64,000 nucleotides of DNA from Bradyrhizobium manausense (GCF_018129685.1 NZ_JAFCLG010000022.1:1-64000); one strand, 5' to 3'. Positions 17,514 to 26,351 are shown, counted from the stretch's first letter. Notes: generated by a model from the letters alone, not told the origin. A program made the numbers and translations.

Positions 17514-17843
17514 CTAGCGGATTTCCATCGCCTTCCAGGCGTCTTTTTCGGATGTCGCCTGGAAGACCGAAGCCTTGGCCAGCGCCTCGGCCTCTTTTGC
17601 TGCCGCCACGGCGCCGTCGAAATCGCCACTCTCGCCCGCCTTCCTGGCGGCCGCCAGCGTCGAGACGGTGGTGGTCCACTGGTTGCGCATGCCGGCTGCC
17701 TCCTTGGCTGCAGCCTCCGCGGCGGCATAGGCCGCCTTGTAGTCCGCTTCATTTGCCGCGCGCGCGAATGGCGCGAGGCTCAAGCTCAGCAACATGGCCA
17801 GGGTAAGTGACCGCTTCATGGCCGCGCTCATGGTCGTGCTCAT
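17514..17843 (-). CDS. soxK: SoxXA-binding protein SoxK
   Basis: A 109-residue secreted protein with signal peptide (MKRSLTLAMLLSLSLAPFARA) and an Ala-rich helical mature part containing AGMRNQWTTT and GDFDGAVAAAKEAEALA. Size, position between soxA and soxB, and this pattern match SoxK (SAXB), a small subunit that joins SoxXA and raises its activity. Its ATG overlaps the soxA stop (ATGA) and GGGAG lies 8 bases before, which decides the 17843 start; an internal ATG at 17819 is the alternative. SoxK is better known from sulfur-globule-forming bacteria that lack SoxCD. Family assignment is by pattern and context, so moderately sure. Confidence 0.78.
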   Translation of the reverse strand: MSTTMSAAMKRSLTLAMLLSLSLAPFARAANEADYKAAYAAAEAAAKEAAGMRNQWTTTVSTLAAARKAGESGDFDGAVAAAKEAEALAKASVFQATSEKDAWKAMEIR

Positions 17844-18703
17844 GGCCGCGCTCCCGGACCCGAGATCGGCAGGCCGTTGGCGACGTAAGAGAGGAAGTAT
17901 TCGACGTCGCGATATTCATCCGCTTGCGGCTCCAGCGGGACTGCGCGGGTCTGGCTGTTGCAGGTGATGAAGCGGCGGCTGGTCGTGCCCATGCCGCTCC
18001 ATTCGGAGCGATAGATCGGCATCGCATTCAGGATACCCAGCGCCGGCGCCAGGATCTCGGCGCGGATGCGTTCGCCCGGGCTCTGCACATGACAGCTCGC
18101 GCAGGAGAAATTCAGCTGGCCGCGGCGGGTGTAGAAATAGCGCTTGCCGTTCTCGAACGCTGCGAGCGCGCGCGGATCGTCGGGAATCCTGATGTCCATC
18201 GGCTTGCCGCGCGAGGTGAACGCCATATACGCCGTGAGCGAGGCCATCTCGTCCTTGACGTAGGAGTAGGGCGCCTCGCCATTGGCCTCGCGGCAGCGGT
18301 TGAGCGCGAGCTCCAGCGTGACGACCTTGCCTTCGGCGGTGTCGAAATAAGGATAGTTCTGGCGAATGCCGATGCCGCCATTCGGGAAGCAGTCGGCATA
18401 GGTCTTGCCGTTCTTGAACGGCGTTGCAAACATCTCCTTGCCGGCATCGAGCGCGAACTCGTAGGGCGGGAATTCTTCCTTCTCCTGCCACTGCCGCTTC
18501 ATGTCCTCGTTCAGGGAATAAGGACCGTTGACGAAATCCTCGCGCTTGATGTTCGGAAATTTCCGGACGAAGAAGTCCTGGAACGCCTTGGCATCAGCGA
18601 CGGGATCGACCTTGTCGGCCGCGACCACGCGCGGGGACGCGAGCGCGAACGCGACGAGCGCGGCGCTGAGCGAACCAAGGAGGAGAGACGCGCGGGCCTT
18701 CAT
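17840..18703 (-). CDS. soxA: SoxA, sulfur oxidation c-type cytochrome (monohaem form)
   Basis: Periplasmic c-type cytochrome that with SoxX conjugates thiosulfate to the Cys of SoxY. 287 residues with signal peptide (MKARASLLLGSLSAALVAFA). One haem site is present, CASCH (C201, C204, H205), and the conserved ligand/active-site Cys is C248 in FITCNSQTR. The N-terminal domain has no CxxCH: DCFPNGG (C105) and NRCREA (C137) remain, consistent with the monohaem SoxA class in which the first haem is replaced by a disulfide. The start at 18703 overlaps the soxZ stop (ATGA); a longer frame back to 18835 is rejected as read-through of soxZ sequence. Confidence 0.94.
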   Translation of the reverse strand: MKARASLLLGSLSAALVAFALASPRVVAADKVDPVADAKAFQDFFVRKFPNIKREDFVNGPYSLNEDMKRQWQEKEEFPPYEFALDAGKEMFATPFKNGKTYADCFPNGGIGIRQNYPYFDTAEGKVVTLELALNRCREANGEAPYSYVKDEMASLTAYMAFTSRGKPMDIRIPDDPRALAAFENGKRYFYTRRGQLNFSCASCHVQSPGERIRAEILAPALGILNAMPIYRSEWSGMGTTSRRFITCNSQTRAVPLEPQADEYRDVEYFLSYVANGLPISGPGARP

Positions 18704-19014
18704 CAGGCAATCTTCGCGGTGATCGTATCCGATCCGCCCTTGTTGTCGGTCCAGGAGATCGTGAGATCGTCGCCCTTCTTGGCGCCCTTGAAGCTGAACT
18801 TGACGTAAGGGTCCTTGGAAACGGCGGTGCCCCAATTGGCGACGAAGACGTCCTTGCCGTTACATGCGAACTTAAGCTCCTGGATGTAGTGCGCAGGGAT
18901 CAATTCGCCCTTGGCGTCCTTGACCAGGCCAGTGTCCATGGGGTGCTGGATCAGCGTCTGCACCTCGGTGATGTCGCCGTTTGACGTTGCGCGGACGCGA
19001 ATGCTGGATGCCAT
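18703..19014 (-). CDS. soxZ: SoxZ, carrier complex subunit
   Basis: A 103-residue immunoglobulin-like beta protein that pairs with SoxY to form the sulfur-carrier complex. Family pattern includes IRVRATSNGDITEVQTLIQHPMDTG, IPAHYIQELKF and DPYVKFSFKGAKKGDDLTISW. It has no signal peptide, as is normal for SoxZ, which is exported with SoxY through the Tat system. It starts 21 bases after soxY, and its stop overlaps the soxA start, so it is embedded in the operon. Confidence 0.96.
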   Translation of the reverse strand: MASSIRVRATSNGDITEVQTLIQHPMDTGLVKDAKGELIPAHYIQELKFACNGKDVFVANWGTAVSKDPYVKFSFKGAKKGDDLTISWTDNKGGSDTITAKIA

Positions 19015-19035
19015 GTTCGATCTCCTCCTCGCGCC

Positions 19036-19557
19036 TTAGCCGCCGCAGCCGCCGACGGTGACCTTCACTTCCTTGGTCGCGCTGTAGAGTTTGCCGTCGG
19101 CTTCCACGATCGCGGTCACGTTGCTGGTCTTGGCCATCTTCAGGCGGTTGGCGACAGCGGGGATCGTGCCCTCGGGAAACTTGTAGCTTGCCGCGAGCGC
19201 GTTCGGATTTTCGGCGACGAAGAAGGAGATCGAGGTGACCTTGTCGAGCGTCGTCGTCACGGACATCGGCACCACGCCGCCATTCTCCGCGATCTCGGGC
19301 GCATCGAGCTTGATCTTGTCGGAGGGCTCGGCGGTCCTGCCGTAGAGCGCCTTGAGCGCATCGGCCTCGTTCTTCAGCTTGAACGCTTCTTCCGGATATT
19401 TGTCGTTGGCTGCGGCGCGCGCAGGCGCGAATGGCAGATTGCCAAGGCCGACCAGCGCGACCGTAGCTGCGCCCTGAAGAATCAGGCGCCGCGTCGGATG
19501 AGGGTCGTCATGCGTCGTCATGGTAAGTCTCATCTGAGTGTTCCCTGGACCCGCCAT
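19036..19557 (-). CDS. soxY: SoxY, sulfur-carrier protein
   Basis: Periplasmic carrier that holds sulfur intermediates on a C-terminal Cys. The product ends in the diagnostic VTVGGCGG swinging arm. A Tat-type signal is present (TRRLILQGAATVALVGLG...ARA). The start is uncertain: ATG at 19557 overlaps the soxX stop (TAATG), suggesting coupling and giving 173 residues, while ATG at 19521 (MTTHDDPHPTRR) gives a more usual Tat N-terminus. Neither has a strong ribosome site. It lies second in the operon. Confidence 0.95.
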   Translation of the reverse strand: MAGPGNTQMRLTMTTHDDPHPTRRLILQGAATVALVGLGNLPFAPARAAANDKYPEEAFKLKNEADALKALYGRTAEPSDKIKLDAPEIAENGGVVPMSVTTTLDKVTSISFFVAENPNALAASYKFPEGTIPAVANRLKMAKTSNVTAIVEADGKLYSATKEVKVTVGGCGG

Positions 19558-19970
19558 TACAGCGTCTGCAGGAAATCAACGATCGCGTTGATCTCCTGCT
19601 CGGTCAGAATGCGGTTGCGGCCGAACGGCGGCATCATGGTCTGCGGGTTGCGCTTGGTCTCGTCGAACAGGATTGCGACCAGTTCGTTACGATCGGGGTA
19701 TTTTGCCTTCAGGTCCTTCAGCTCCGGCCCGATCGTGCCGGGCAGATCGCCGCCCTTGATGGCATGACAGGTCAGGCAATTGCCCTTGCCGCGGTCGAAC
19801 GCGATCTTCTGGCCTTCAGCAACCGCGGACTGCGCCCACGCCGGACGCGCGGCGAGTCCCGTCAGGACGGCCAGCGCGAGGAGCAGGGCGGGCTTGCGAG
19901 GAAAGGCGGTCAAGGCGTCGTTCCGGGGCTTATGTCCGAAAAAGATAGTGTTCAAAAGCACAAAGGACAT
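19557..19970 (-). CDS. soxX: SoxX, sulfur oxidation c-type cytochrome
   Basis: Small periplasmic monohaem cytochrome, partner of SoxA, 137 residues. Signal peptide region KPALLLALAVLTGLAARPAWA; haem site CLTCH (C65, C68, H69); distal Met in NPQTMMPPFG (M112 or M113); C-terminal helix LTEQEINAIVDFLQTL. The ATG at 19970 is the first that gives a clean N-terminus; the same open frame extends to 20639 but that part overlaps the divergent methyltransferase gene and is not coding. First gene of the sox operon; the promoter should lie in 19971-20135, but I cannot pick out a convincing box there. No SoxR-type regulator is in the window. Confidence 0.94.
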   Translation of the reverse strand: MSFVLLNTIFFGHKPRNDALTAFPRKPALLLALAVLTGLAARPAWAQSAVAEGQKIAFDRGKGNCLTCHAIKGGDLPGTIGPELKDLKAKYPDRNELVAILFDETKRNPQTMMPPFGRNRILTEQEINAIVDFLQTL

Positions 19971-20135
19971 GCCGTGACAATCAAGACTATGCAGGCCGCA
20001 AAATGGCGTTAATATCTGCCGCATTGCAACTGTAGAGATCAATCGTTCATCAAGCCGGCCTTGTCTGGCACTGTTTTGGGGCCTTTGGCCCCGGCTTGCG
20101 TTTTCGTCTGCTTTCTCGTTTTCCGGGGACATGAA

Positions 20136-20807
20136 TTGGCTGACTATGTCGTTGAATTTGGCAGGGATGGCGGGCGGGTCGAACCCGATGGCCGTCTCGA
20201 TGCACCGGCCTTCCATCGCAATCACGAGCCGATCTGGGCGGCGCTCGAAAGGCATCTCGCTGGGCGGTCGGGCGACGTCATCGAGGTCGGCAGTGGAACC
20301 GGCCAGCATGTGGTTCATTTCGCCGGCCACACGCCTGATCTCGTCTGGTGGCCGAGCGACCTTAACCAGCGCCATGTGAAGAGCATCGAGGCCTGGCGCG
20401 TGCATTCGGGCCTCACCAACGTCCGCAGCCCCTTGCGGATCGATCTGGCTGATCCCGACTGGTGCCCGGAGATGAAGAGCGGACAGGGGCCGAAGGATCT
20501 TGCCGCCGTGTTCTGCGCCAATGTCATTCATATTGCGCCCTGGGCGGTGGCCGAGGGTCTGTTCGCCGGTGCCGGCCGATATTTGCGGTCCGACGGCGAG
20601 CTGTTTCTTTACGGCCCGTTCAAACGCGACGGCAAGCACACCGCGCTCAGCAACGCCGTGTTCGACACCTCCTTGCGCGAAGGCAATCCCGACTGGGGCG
20701 TGCGTGATCTCCGCGATGTCGAGGCGCTGGCGAAAGGTGTGGGCCTGAGGCTCATCGACACGATCGAGATGCCCGCCAACAATCTGACGCTGGTGTTCGC
20801 GCGCTGA
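20136..20807 (+). CDS. DUF938 family SAM-dependent methyltransferase-like protein
   Basis: A 223-residue cytosolic protein of the DUF938 family. The hallmark RLDAPAFHRNHEPIWAAL is followed by the SAM-binding glycine motif VIEVGSGTGQH (about 49-58), then WWPSDLN and NVIHIAPW. The TTG at 20136 is chosen because GGGGA lies 7 bases upstream and the product then begins ADYVVEFGRDGG, as family members do; no ATG fits. Substrate is unknown for the family. It is divergent from the sox operon, with no evident functional tie. Confidence 0.85.
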   Translation: MADYVVEFGRDGGRVEPDGRLDAPAFHRNHEPIWAALERHLAGRSGDVIEVGSGTGQHVVHFAGHTPDLVWWPSDLNQRHVKSIEAWRVHSGLTNVRSPLRIDLADPDWCPEMKSGQGPKDLAAVFCANVIHIAPWAVAEGLFAGAGRYLRSDGELFLYGPFKRDGKHTALSNAVFDTSLREGNPDWGVRDLRDVEALAKGVGLRLIDTIEMPANNLTLVFAR

Positions 20808-20811
20808 GCCG

Positions 20812-20850
20812 CAACGCCCTCACCCGCAAGCGGGAGAGGCAAGCGTCGCT
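20812..20850. repeat. Partial CTCTCCC-type palindrome
   Basis: CCCTCACCCGCAAGCGGGAGAGGC forms a short hairpin (CCCGC-AA-GCGGG) between two convergent genes. It belongs to the same family as the elements at 26474, 42902 and 52342 and may serve as a terminator. Confidence 0.55.
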
Positions 20851-20870
20851 CCCGACTTGCACTGAGGCCG

Positions 20871-22940
20871 TCACGCCTCCCCGTCCTGCCACCCGATCTT
20901 TGCCTTCAAAAACTGAAGGCCGAGCACCTGGAAGCTGGCGCGCTCCTTGTTGTCCTTGCCGTAGCCGTGGCCGCCGGCGGCGGGCTCGTAGAACCAGGCC
21001 TCGTAGCCCATCGCCTGGAGTTTTGCGGCCATCTTGCGTGCGTGACCGGGATGAACGCGATCGTCGCGCCGCGTCGTGGCAATCAGGATTGGCGGATAAG
21101 GCTGGCCCGGTTTTGCGTTGTGATACGCCGAGTAGGTCTTCAGCCACTCCCATTCCTCGGACTTGTCAGGGTCGCCATATTCGGCGATCCAGCTCGCGCC
21201 GGCGAGCAGTTTTGTATAGCGGCGCATGTCGATCAGCGGGATCGTGCAGAACAGTGCGCCGAAGCGCTCAGGATATCGCACCAGCATGTTGGTGATCAGG
21301 ATGCCGCCGTTCGATCCGCCCTGGGCCGCGATTCGTTTCGGCGTCGTCACGCCGCGGCGAACCAGATCGGCGGCAACGGCGGCGAAATCATCATGCGACA
21401 GCTTCTTGCCGGCGTAGCGGCCGGCATCGTGCCAGCGCGTGCCGAACTCGCCGCCGCCTCGCAAATTCGCCTGCACCGTCGTGCCGCCGCGCTCCAGCCA
21501 GAGTTTTCCTAGCGATGAATTGTACTGCGGCTTCACCGCGAGGCCGAAGCCGCCATAGGCGGTCATATAGACCGGTGCATCGCCTGACACGCCGGCGGGA
21601 CCGGTCTGCACATAGGGAATGCGCTCGCCGTCCACCGAGATCGCCTCGTGCTGCGTCACCACGAGGCCATCGGCGTTGAACGTCTTCGGCGCCTGCTTCA
21701 AGACGATCGGACTTTCGACGCCGCGCGCAAGCAGCATCAGCGACGGCGGCGTCAGCGGGTCCTGCACATTGGCGAGCAGGTCGCCATTGCTCTCGGGGTC
21801 GTAATGATCGAAGCGCCAGACATCGACGACGCCGAGCGTGGGGAGGCCACGCAGCGTCTCGCGGCTCCAGCCGGTGGGCGACGGCGTGCAAAGCTCGAAC
21901 TCCGGCCGCAATTCGTCGAGAATGGACAGCAGCAGCTTGCCGTCGGTCCAGGAAAATCCCTGGAGCGCGCGGCGTGCGCCCGGCTCGAACAGGATCGCGA
22001 AGTTGCGATCGCCGGCGAGGAATGCCGACAGCGAGATGCCGAGCACGCTGTCCGCCATGTAGGTTCGTCCCGCAACGGTCCATGGCTCTCGCAGCTTGAT
22101 CGCGAACCAGTCGCGATGCGACTGCATCCATACGCCGCTCGGGAGATCGAGCCTGGTGAGCGTGCCGGCCGCGTCGCGTAGCCAGATCGCAGTATTGAAG
22201 AAGTCGAGCTGATCGATGATCCAGGCACGCGTCTCCGTGCCGGTGTCTTCGACCCCGCAATAGACCCGCATCCGGTCGGCACTGGTCTCGAAGATTATTT
22301 CCGCCTTCTCGATCGGCTGCCCGCGCCGCCACAGGCGGATGGTTCTGGCGTAGCCCGATGTCGTCGCCATGCCCTCGCCATAGGCGCTGGAGAGCACGAG
22401 GGTATCAGGATCGAGCCAATCGACACTGCCTTTCGCCTCCGGCAGGACGAAACCGTCGCTCACGAAGCTCTTCGCCTCTCCGTCGTATTCGCGCAGCACG
22501 ACGGCGTCGCTGCCACCGCGCGACAGGCTCAGCATGACGCGCGTATAGCCTGACCGGGATGATGTCCAGTGCAGCAGCCAGTCCTCGCCCTCGCTGGCGG
22601 CAAGCTGGTCGACGTCGAGGATGGTTTCCCAATTGGGCGCGGCTTTCCGAAATTCATCGAGTGTCGTCCGGCGCCATATGCCGCGCGGATGCTCGGCATC
22701 CTTCCAGGTGTTGTAGAGCAGGCCGCCGCTGCGGCCGACATAGGGAATGTTGTCAGGACGATCGAAGATCGTGGCGAGCAGGTCGCGATCGCGTTCGAAG
22801 GCCGCGCCGCCGAATTTGCCCAGCGTCATCAGGTTCTGCCGCTCGACGAATTCGAGCGCACGGGCGCCTTCGACCTCCTCCAGCCAGAGCCAGGGATCAT
22901 CGTCGGGAGCGCTCGGCGTGGGCCTGTCATCGACGGACAT
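20871..22940 (-). CDS. Prolyl oligopeptidase family serine peptidase (S9A)
   Basis: A 689-residue cytosolic peptidase. The N-terminus DDDPWLWLEEVEGARALEFVERQN is the S9 start; residues to about 420 form the propeller. The C-terminal alpha/beta-hydrolase domain carries the triad: Ser543 in QGGSNGG, Asp in TTRRDDRVHP and His in AGGHGYG. YMTAYGGFG and NLRGGGEFG are typical oxyanion-region motifs. No signal peptide is seen. It should cut small peptides, perhaps after Pro, but the subgroup (prolyl oligopeptidase-like versus oligopeptidase B-like) is not settled. ATG at 22940 has GGAGAG about 9 bases upstream. Confidence 0.92.
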   Translation of the reverse strand: MSVDDRPTPSAPDDDPWLWLEEVEGARALEFVERQNLMTLGKFGGAAFERDRDLLATIFDRPDNIPYVGRSGGLLYNTWKDAEHPRGIWRRTTLDEFRKAAPNWETILDVDQLAASEGEDWLLHWTSSRSGYTRVMLSLSRGGSDAVVLREYDGEAKSFVSDGFVLPEAKGSVDWLDPDTLVLSSAYGEGMATTSGYARTIRLWRRGQPIEKAEIIFETSADRMRVYCGVEDTGTETRAWIIDQLDFFNTAIWLRDAAGTLTRLDLPSGVWMQSHRDWFAIKLREPWTVAGRTYMADSVLGISLSAFLAGDRNFAILFEPGARRALQGFSWTDGKLLLSILDELRPEFELCTPSPTGWSRETLRGLPTLGVVDVWRFDHYDPESNGDLLANVQDPLTPPSLMLLARGVESPIVLKQAPKTFNADGLVVTQHEAISVDGERIPYVQTGPAGVSGDAPVYMTAYGGFGLAVKPQYNSSLGKLWLERGGTTVQANLRGGGEFGTRWHDAGRYAGKKLSHDDFAAVAADLVRRGVTTPKRIAAQGGSNGGILITNMLVRYPERFGALFCTIPLIDMRRYTKLLAGASWIAEYGDPDKSEEWEWLKTYSAYHNAKPGQPYPPILIATTRRDDRVHPGHARKMAAKLQAMGYEAWFYEPAAGGHGYGKDNKERASFQVLGLQFLKAKIGWQDGEA

Positions 22941-23128
22941 GAACGAAACTCTCCGAAAGCGGCGGCGCGATAGAATTTGATCGAGCGCAAACCGTCAAGG
23001 GCGCGGTGCGGTAGGGTCCATCCGATTGCGTCAGAGGCATGGCCCGCGCCCGTTTGCGCTGGTTGTCCGACCGCCTTCCTCTCTCCATAGTCCCGGGAAT
23101 CAACGAGCCTTTTTGGGCGGGAATGCCG

Positions 23129-24376
23129 ATGCTGGACGTGACTGCAGCCAATGAGATCGCCGACGACGCCCGCGTGCGTGGCAATGTGGTGCGCCTCGCC
23201 GCCGCGCAGGCGCTGACCGGCGCCAATTCGGCTGTCATCTTCGCCACCGGCTCGATCGTCGGCGCCACGCTCGCGCCCGACATGTCGTTGGCGACCGTGC
23301 CGCTGTCGATGTATGTGGTGGGGCTCGCCGCCGGTACGCTGCCGACAGGCGCGATCTCGCGCCGCTTCGGTCGCCGCACGGCTTTCATCACCGGCACCGG
23401 CCTCGGCACGCTCACCGGCCTCACTGGCTCGTTTGCGATCCTGCATGGTTCATTCGCCTTGTTTTGTCTGGCGACCTTCCTCGGCGGCCTCTACGGCTCG
23501 GTGGCGCAATCCTATCGCTTCGCCGCGGCCGACGGCGCCAGCGCCGCCTATCGGCCGAAAGCCGTGTCGTGGGTGATGGCGGGCGGCGTATTCGCCGGCG
23601 TGCTCGGTCCGCAGCTCGTGCAATGGACCATGGACGTCTGGTCGCCCTATTTGTTCGCCTTCAGCTTCCTGGTTCAGGCGGCGGTCGCGATTGTAGCGAT
23701 GGGCATCGTCGCCGGCGTCGACATGCCGAAGCCCGCGCCGGCCGATCTCCACGGCGGCCGGCCGCTGCTGACGATCGTGACCCAGCCGCGCTTCATCGCG
23801 GCAGCACTCTGCGGCGTCATCGCCTATCCCATGATGAATCTGGTGATGACCTCGGCGCCGCTCGCCATGAAGATGTGCGGCCTCAGCCTGTCCGATTCCA
23901 ATTTCGGCATTCAATGGCACATCGTCGCGATGTACGGGCCGAGCTTCTTCACCGGCGCGCTGATCGCCCGCTTCGGCGCGCCCAAAATCGTCGCCACCGG
24001 CCTGCTGCTGGAAGCCGGCGCCGCCACCATCGGCCTCTCCGGCCTGACCGCGATGCATTTCTGGGCGACGCTGATCGTGCTCGGCGTGGGCTGGAATTTC
24101 TCCTTTATCGGTGCCTCGGCTTTGGTGCTGGAGACACACCGCGCCCAGGAGCGCAACAAGGTCCAGGCCTTCAACGATTTCCTGGTGTTCGGCATGATGG
24201 CGATCGGCTCGTTCTCCTCGGGGCAGCTGCTCGCCAATTACGGCTGGTCCGCGGTGAACATGGTGGTGTTCCCGCCTGTGGCCATCGGCCTCGTCGCGCT
24301 GTCGCTGGCATCCTGGGCCCGCCGCCGCAAGGCGCGGCTCGAGGCCGCCATGGGCGAGTTCCCGGACGCAATTTGA
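23129..24376 (+). CDS. MFS transporter
   Basis: A 415-residue major facilitator with twelve predicted helices. The first helix follows RLAAAQALTGANSAVIFATGSIVG; loop 2-3 is SRRFGRRTAFITG; LGGLYGSVAQSYRFAAAD covers the fourth-to-fifth helix region, a pattern seen in YfkF/UMF2-like carriers. ATG at 23129 has GGGA about 6 bases upstream and gives a normal short cytosolic N-terminus; longer starts at 23123 and 23039 are less likely. It is divergent from the peptidase gene. Substrate unknown. Confidence 0.85.
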   Translation: MLDVTAANEIADDARVRGNVVRLAAAQALTGANSAVIFATGSIVGATLAPDMSLATVPLSMYVVGLAAGTLPTGAISRRFGRRTAFITGTGLGTLTGLTGSFAILHGSFALFCLATFLGGLYGSVAQSYRFAAADGASAAYRPKAVSWVMAGGVFAGVLGPQLVQWTMDVWSPYLFAFSFLVQAAVAIVAMGIVAGVDMPKPAPADLHGGRPLLTIVTQPRFIAAALCGVIAYPMMNLVMTSAPLAMKMCGLSLSDSNFGIQWHIVAMYGPSFFTGALIARFGAPKIVATGLLLEAGAATIGLSGLTAMHFWATLIVLGVGWNFSFIGASALVLETHRAQERNKVQAFNDFLVFGMMAIGSFSSGQLLANYGWSAVNMVVFPPVAIGLVALSLASWARRRKARLEAAMGEFPDAI

Positions 24377-24530
24377 CTGCGCGATATGGTTGGCAGGAGG
24401 CTGTCAGCAACGTCGATACTTCGATCCAGCTCGAAGTGATTTTCGGCAGGCGGATTGTTACATGATGCTCGTCATGAACAGGCGAGCGTAGAGTCAAGCG
24501 CTCGCGGGGGAGGTTCAAGGAGAAGCGCAA

Positions 24531-25778
24531 ATGCTCGACAATCCCCGCTCCACCACGTCCATCGACGAATCTTCGCTCCGCTACGAAGGCTGGCGCATCG
24601 TCGCCGTCTGTTTCCTGCTCGCAACCTTCGGCTGGGGCCTCGGCTTCTATGGCCAGAGCGTCTACGTCGCCGAGCTCCAGCGCGCGCGGGGCTGGCCGGC
24701 CTCGTTGATCTCCTCGGGCACCACGTTCTTCTATCTGTTCGGCGCCCTGCTGGTCGTCTTCGTCGGCGAGGCCGTCCGGAAATACGGCCCGCGCATCTGC
24801 CTGATATCAGGCACGCTGGCGATGGCGGCAGCCGGCGTCGCGATCGGCGCCGTGCGCGAGCCCTGGCAGCTTTATCTCGCCGATGCCGTGCTCGCCTTCG
24901 GCTGGGCCGGCACCAGCCTTGCCATGATCACCAACACGATCAGTCTCTGGTTCGACCACAAGCGCGGCATGGCGATCAGCCTGGCGCTGAACGGCGCCAG
25001 CTTTGGCGGCATTGTCGGCGTGCCGTTGCTGGTGATGATGATCAGCCATTTCGGTTTTGCCAACGCGATGTTCGCCGCCTCGGGCGCGATGCTGGTGCTG
25101 CTGTTGCCGGTGATCCTCTTCGTCGTCGGCCGGCCGCCCGACCTGCATGCCTGGCGCGGGGCGGCGAAGCCAACGCCGCAATCATCGGCGGATATCCGCA
25201 AGGGCGCTCTGCGCGACGTCGGTTTCCTCACGGTCACCATTGCCTTCGCCCTGGTGCTGTTCGCACAGGTCGGCTTCATCGTGCACCTCATCTCGTTCCT
25301 CGATCCCGTGATCGGGCGCGAACGTGCCGCTGTTGCGGTCGCGGTGCTCACCGCAATGGCGGTGATCGGCCGGGTGCTGTTCTCGATGGTGATCGACCGC
25401 CTCAACCAGCGGCTGGCCTCGGCGCTGTCGTTCCTCAGCCAGGCGGCTGCGCTGTGCGTCGTCATCGTCATGCACAATGATGACGCGCTGATCGCCGCCT
25501 GTGCCGTGTTCGGCTTCTCGGTCGGCAACCTCATCACGCTGCCATCGCTGATCGTGCAGCGGGAGTTCGATAGTGCCTCCTTCGGGGTGCTGATCAGCCT
25601 CAACACCGCGATCAACCAGGTGGCCTACGCATTCGGCCCCGGCGTGGTCGGATTTCTGCGCGATTGGTCCGGCGGGTACGCGATGCCGTTCTATTTGTGT
25701 ATCGCGCTGGAGGTCATTGCTGCGGCGTTGATCATGGTGGGGGGAAGCCAAAAGCAAAGCTCTCGTAGGGTGGATTAG
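24531..25778 (+). CDS. MFS transporter, monocarboxylate/OFA-like
   Basis: A 415-residue twelve-helix carrier. It starts with RYEGWRIVAVCFLLATFGWGLGFYGQSVYV and has GWPASLISSGTTFFYLFGAL and GPRICLISGTLAMAAAGVAIG, a pattern of the monocarboxylate/oxalate-formate-like MFS branch. AAGGAGA lies 9 bases before the ATG. Its last codons (RRVD and stop) are supplied by the left arm of a palindromic repeat beginning at 25765, so the C-terminus was probably remodelled by repeat insertion. Substrate unknown. Confidence 0.85.
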   Translation: MLDNPRSTTSIDESSLRYEGWRIVAVCFLLATFGWGLGFYGQSVYVAELQRARGWPASLISSGTTFFYLFGALLVVFVGEAVRKYGPRICLISGTLAMAAAGVAIGAVREPWQLYLADAVLAFGWAGTSLAMITNTISLWFDHKRGMAISLALNGASFGGIVGVPLLVMMISHFGFANAMFAASGAMLVLLLPVILFVVGRPPDLHAWRGAAKPTPQSSADIRKGALRDVGFLTVTIAFALVLFAQVGFIVHLISFLDPVIGRERAAVAVAVLTAMAVIGRVLFSMVIDRLNQRLASALSFLSQAAALCVVIVMHNDDALIAACAVFGFSVGNLITLPSLIVQREFDSASFGVLISLNTAINQVAYAFGPGVVGFLRDWSGGYAMPFYLCIALEVIAAALIMVGGSQKQSSRRVD

Positions 25779-25853
25779 CGAAGCGTAATCCACCATGCTT
25801 CAACGAGTGCGGAACGAAGTGGGTGGATTACGCCTTCGGCTAATCCACCCTAC
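25765..25853. repeat. GTAGGGTGGATTAGC palindromic repeat
   Basis: The 15-base arm GTAGGGTGGATTAGC (25765-25779) is exactly complementary to 25839-25853, with internal GTAATCCACC/GGTGGATTAC arms. It fills the gap between two convergent genes, supplies the stop codon of the MFS gene and ends 3 bases before the VOC gene stop. Confidence 0.9.
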
Positions 25854-25856
25854 GCA

Positions 25857-26351
25857 TCACACCTCGCGCTGCTTCAGCAGCGCCTCGACATCCAGCCGCT
25901 TGGTAAACATCGCGAGCTTCCCGTCCGGCCCGAACGGCCATTGCTCCCGCGGCTTGTCCCAGTACAGCTCCACGCCGTTCTGATCGGGATCGCGCAGATA
26001 TAACGCCTCGGACACGCCGTGGTCGCTGGCGCCATCCAGCGCAATCCCTGCCGAGAGCACCCGATGCAGCGCATCCGCGAGCGCAGGGCGTGTCGGATAG
26101 AGGATGGCGGTGTGGAACAGCCCGGTGGTGCCGGGCGGCGGCGGTGAGCCGCCCTTGCTTTCCCAGGTGTTGAGGCCGATGTGGTGGTGATAGCCGCCCG
26201 CCGAGATGAACGCCGCACCGGAGCCCATCCGCTGCATCAGCTCGAAGCCGAGCACGCCGCAATAGAAGCCGAGCGCGCGATCCAGATCGGCGACCTTGAG
26301 ATGGACGTGGCCGATCCTTGTGCCTGCGGCGACGGCTTGAGTCTGCGACAT
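25857..26351 (-). CDS. VOC-family (glyoxalase/extradiol dioxygenase-like) protein
   Basis: A 164-residue vicinal-oxygen-chelate protein with the pattern GHVHLKVADLDRALGFYCGVLGFEL, then LFHTAILYPTRPALADAL, GASDHGVSEALYLRDPDQNGVELYWD. Metal ligand candidates are His in GHVHLKV, His in LFHTAIL and Glu in GVELYWD. YLRDPDQNGVELYWD is typical of catechol 2,3-dioxygenase-like (CatE-type) members rather than glyoxalase I, but the substrate is uncertain. GGAG 7 bases upstream decides the ATG at 26351. It stands alone. Confidence 0.85.
   Translation of the reverse strand: MSQTQAVAAGTRIGHVHLKVADLDRALGFYCGVLGFELMQRMGSGAAFISAGGYHHHIGLNTWESKGGSPPPPGTTGLFHTAILYPTRPALADALHRVLSAGIALDGASDHGVSEALYLRDPDQNGVELYWDKPREQWPFGPDGKLAMFTKRLDVEALLKQREV

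Noticed and set aside
19971..20639. N-terminal extension of soxX across the divergent methyltransferase gene
   Set aside because: It would overlap the coding part of the DUF938 gene almost entirely and delay the signal peptide; the ATG at 19970 gives a normal SoxX.
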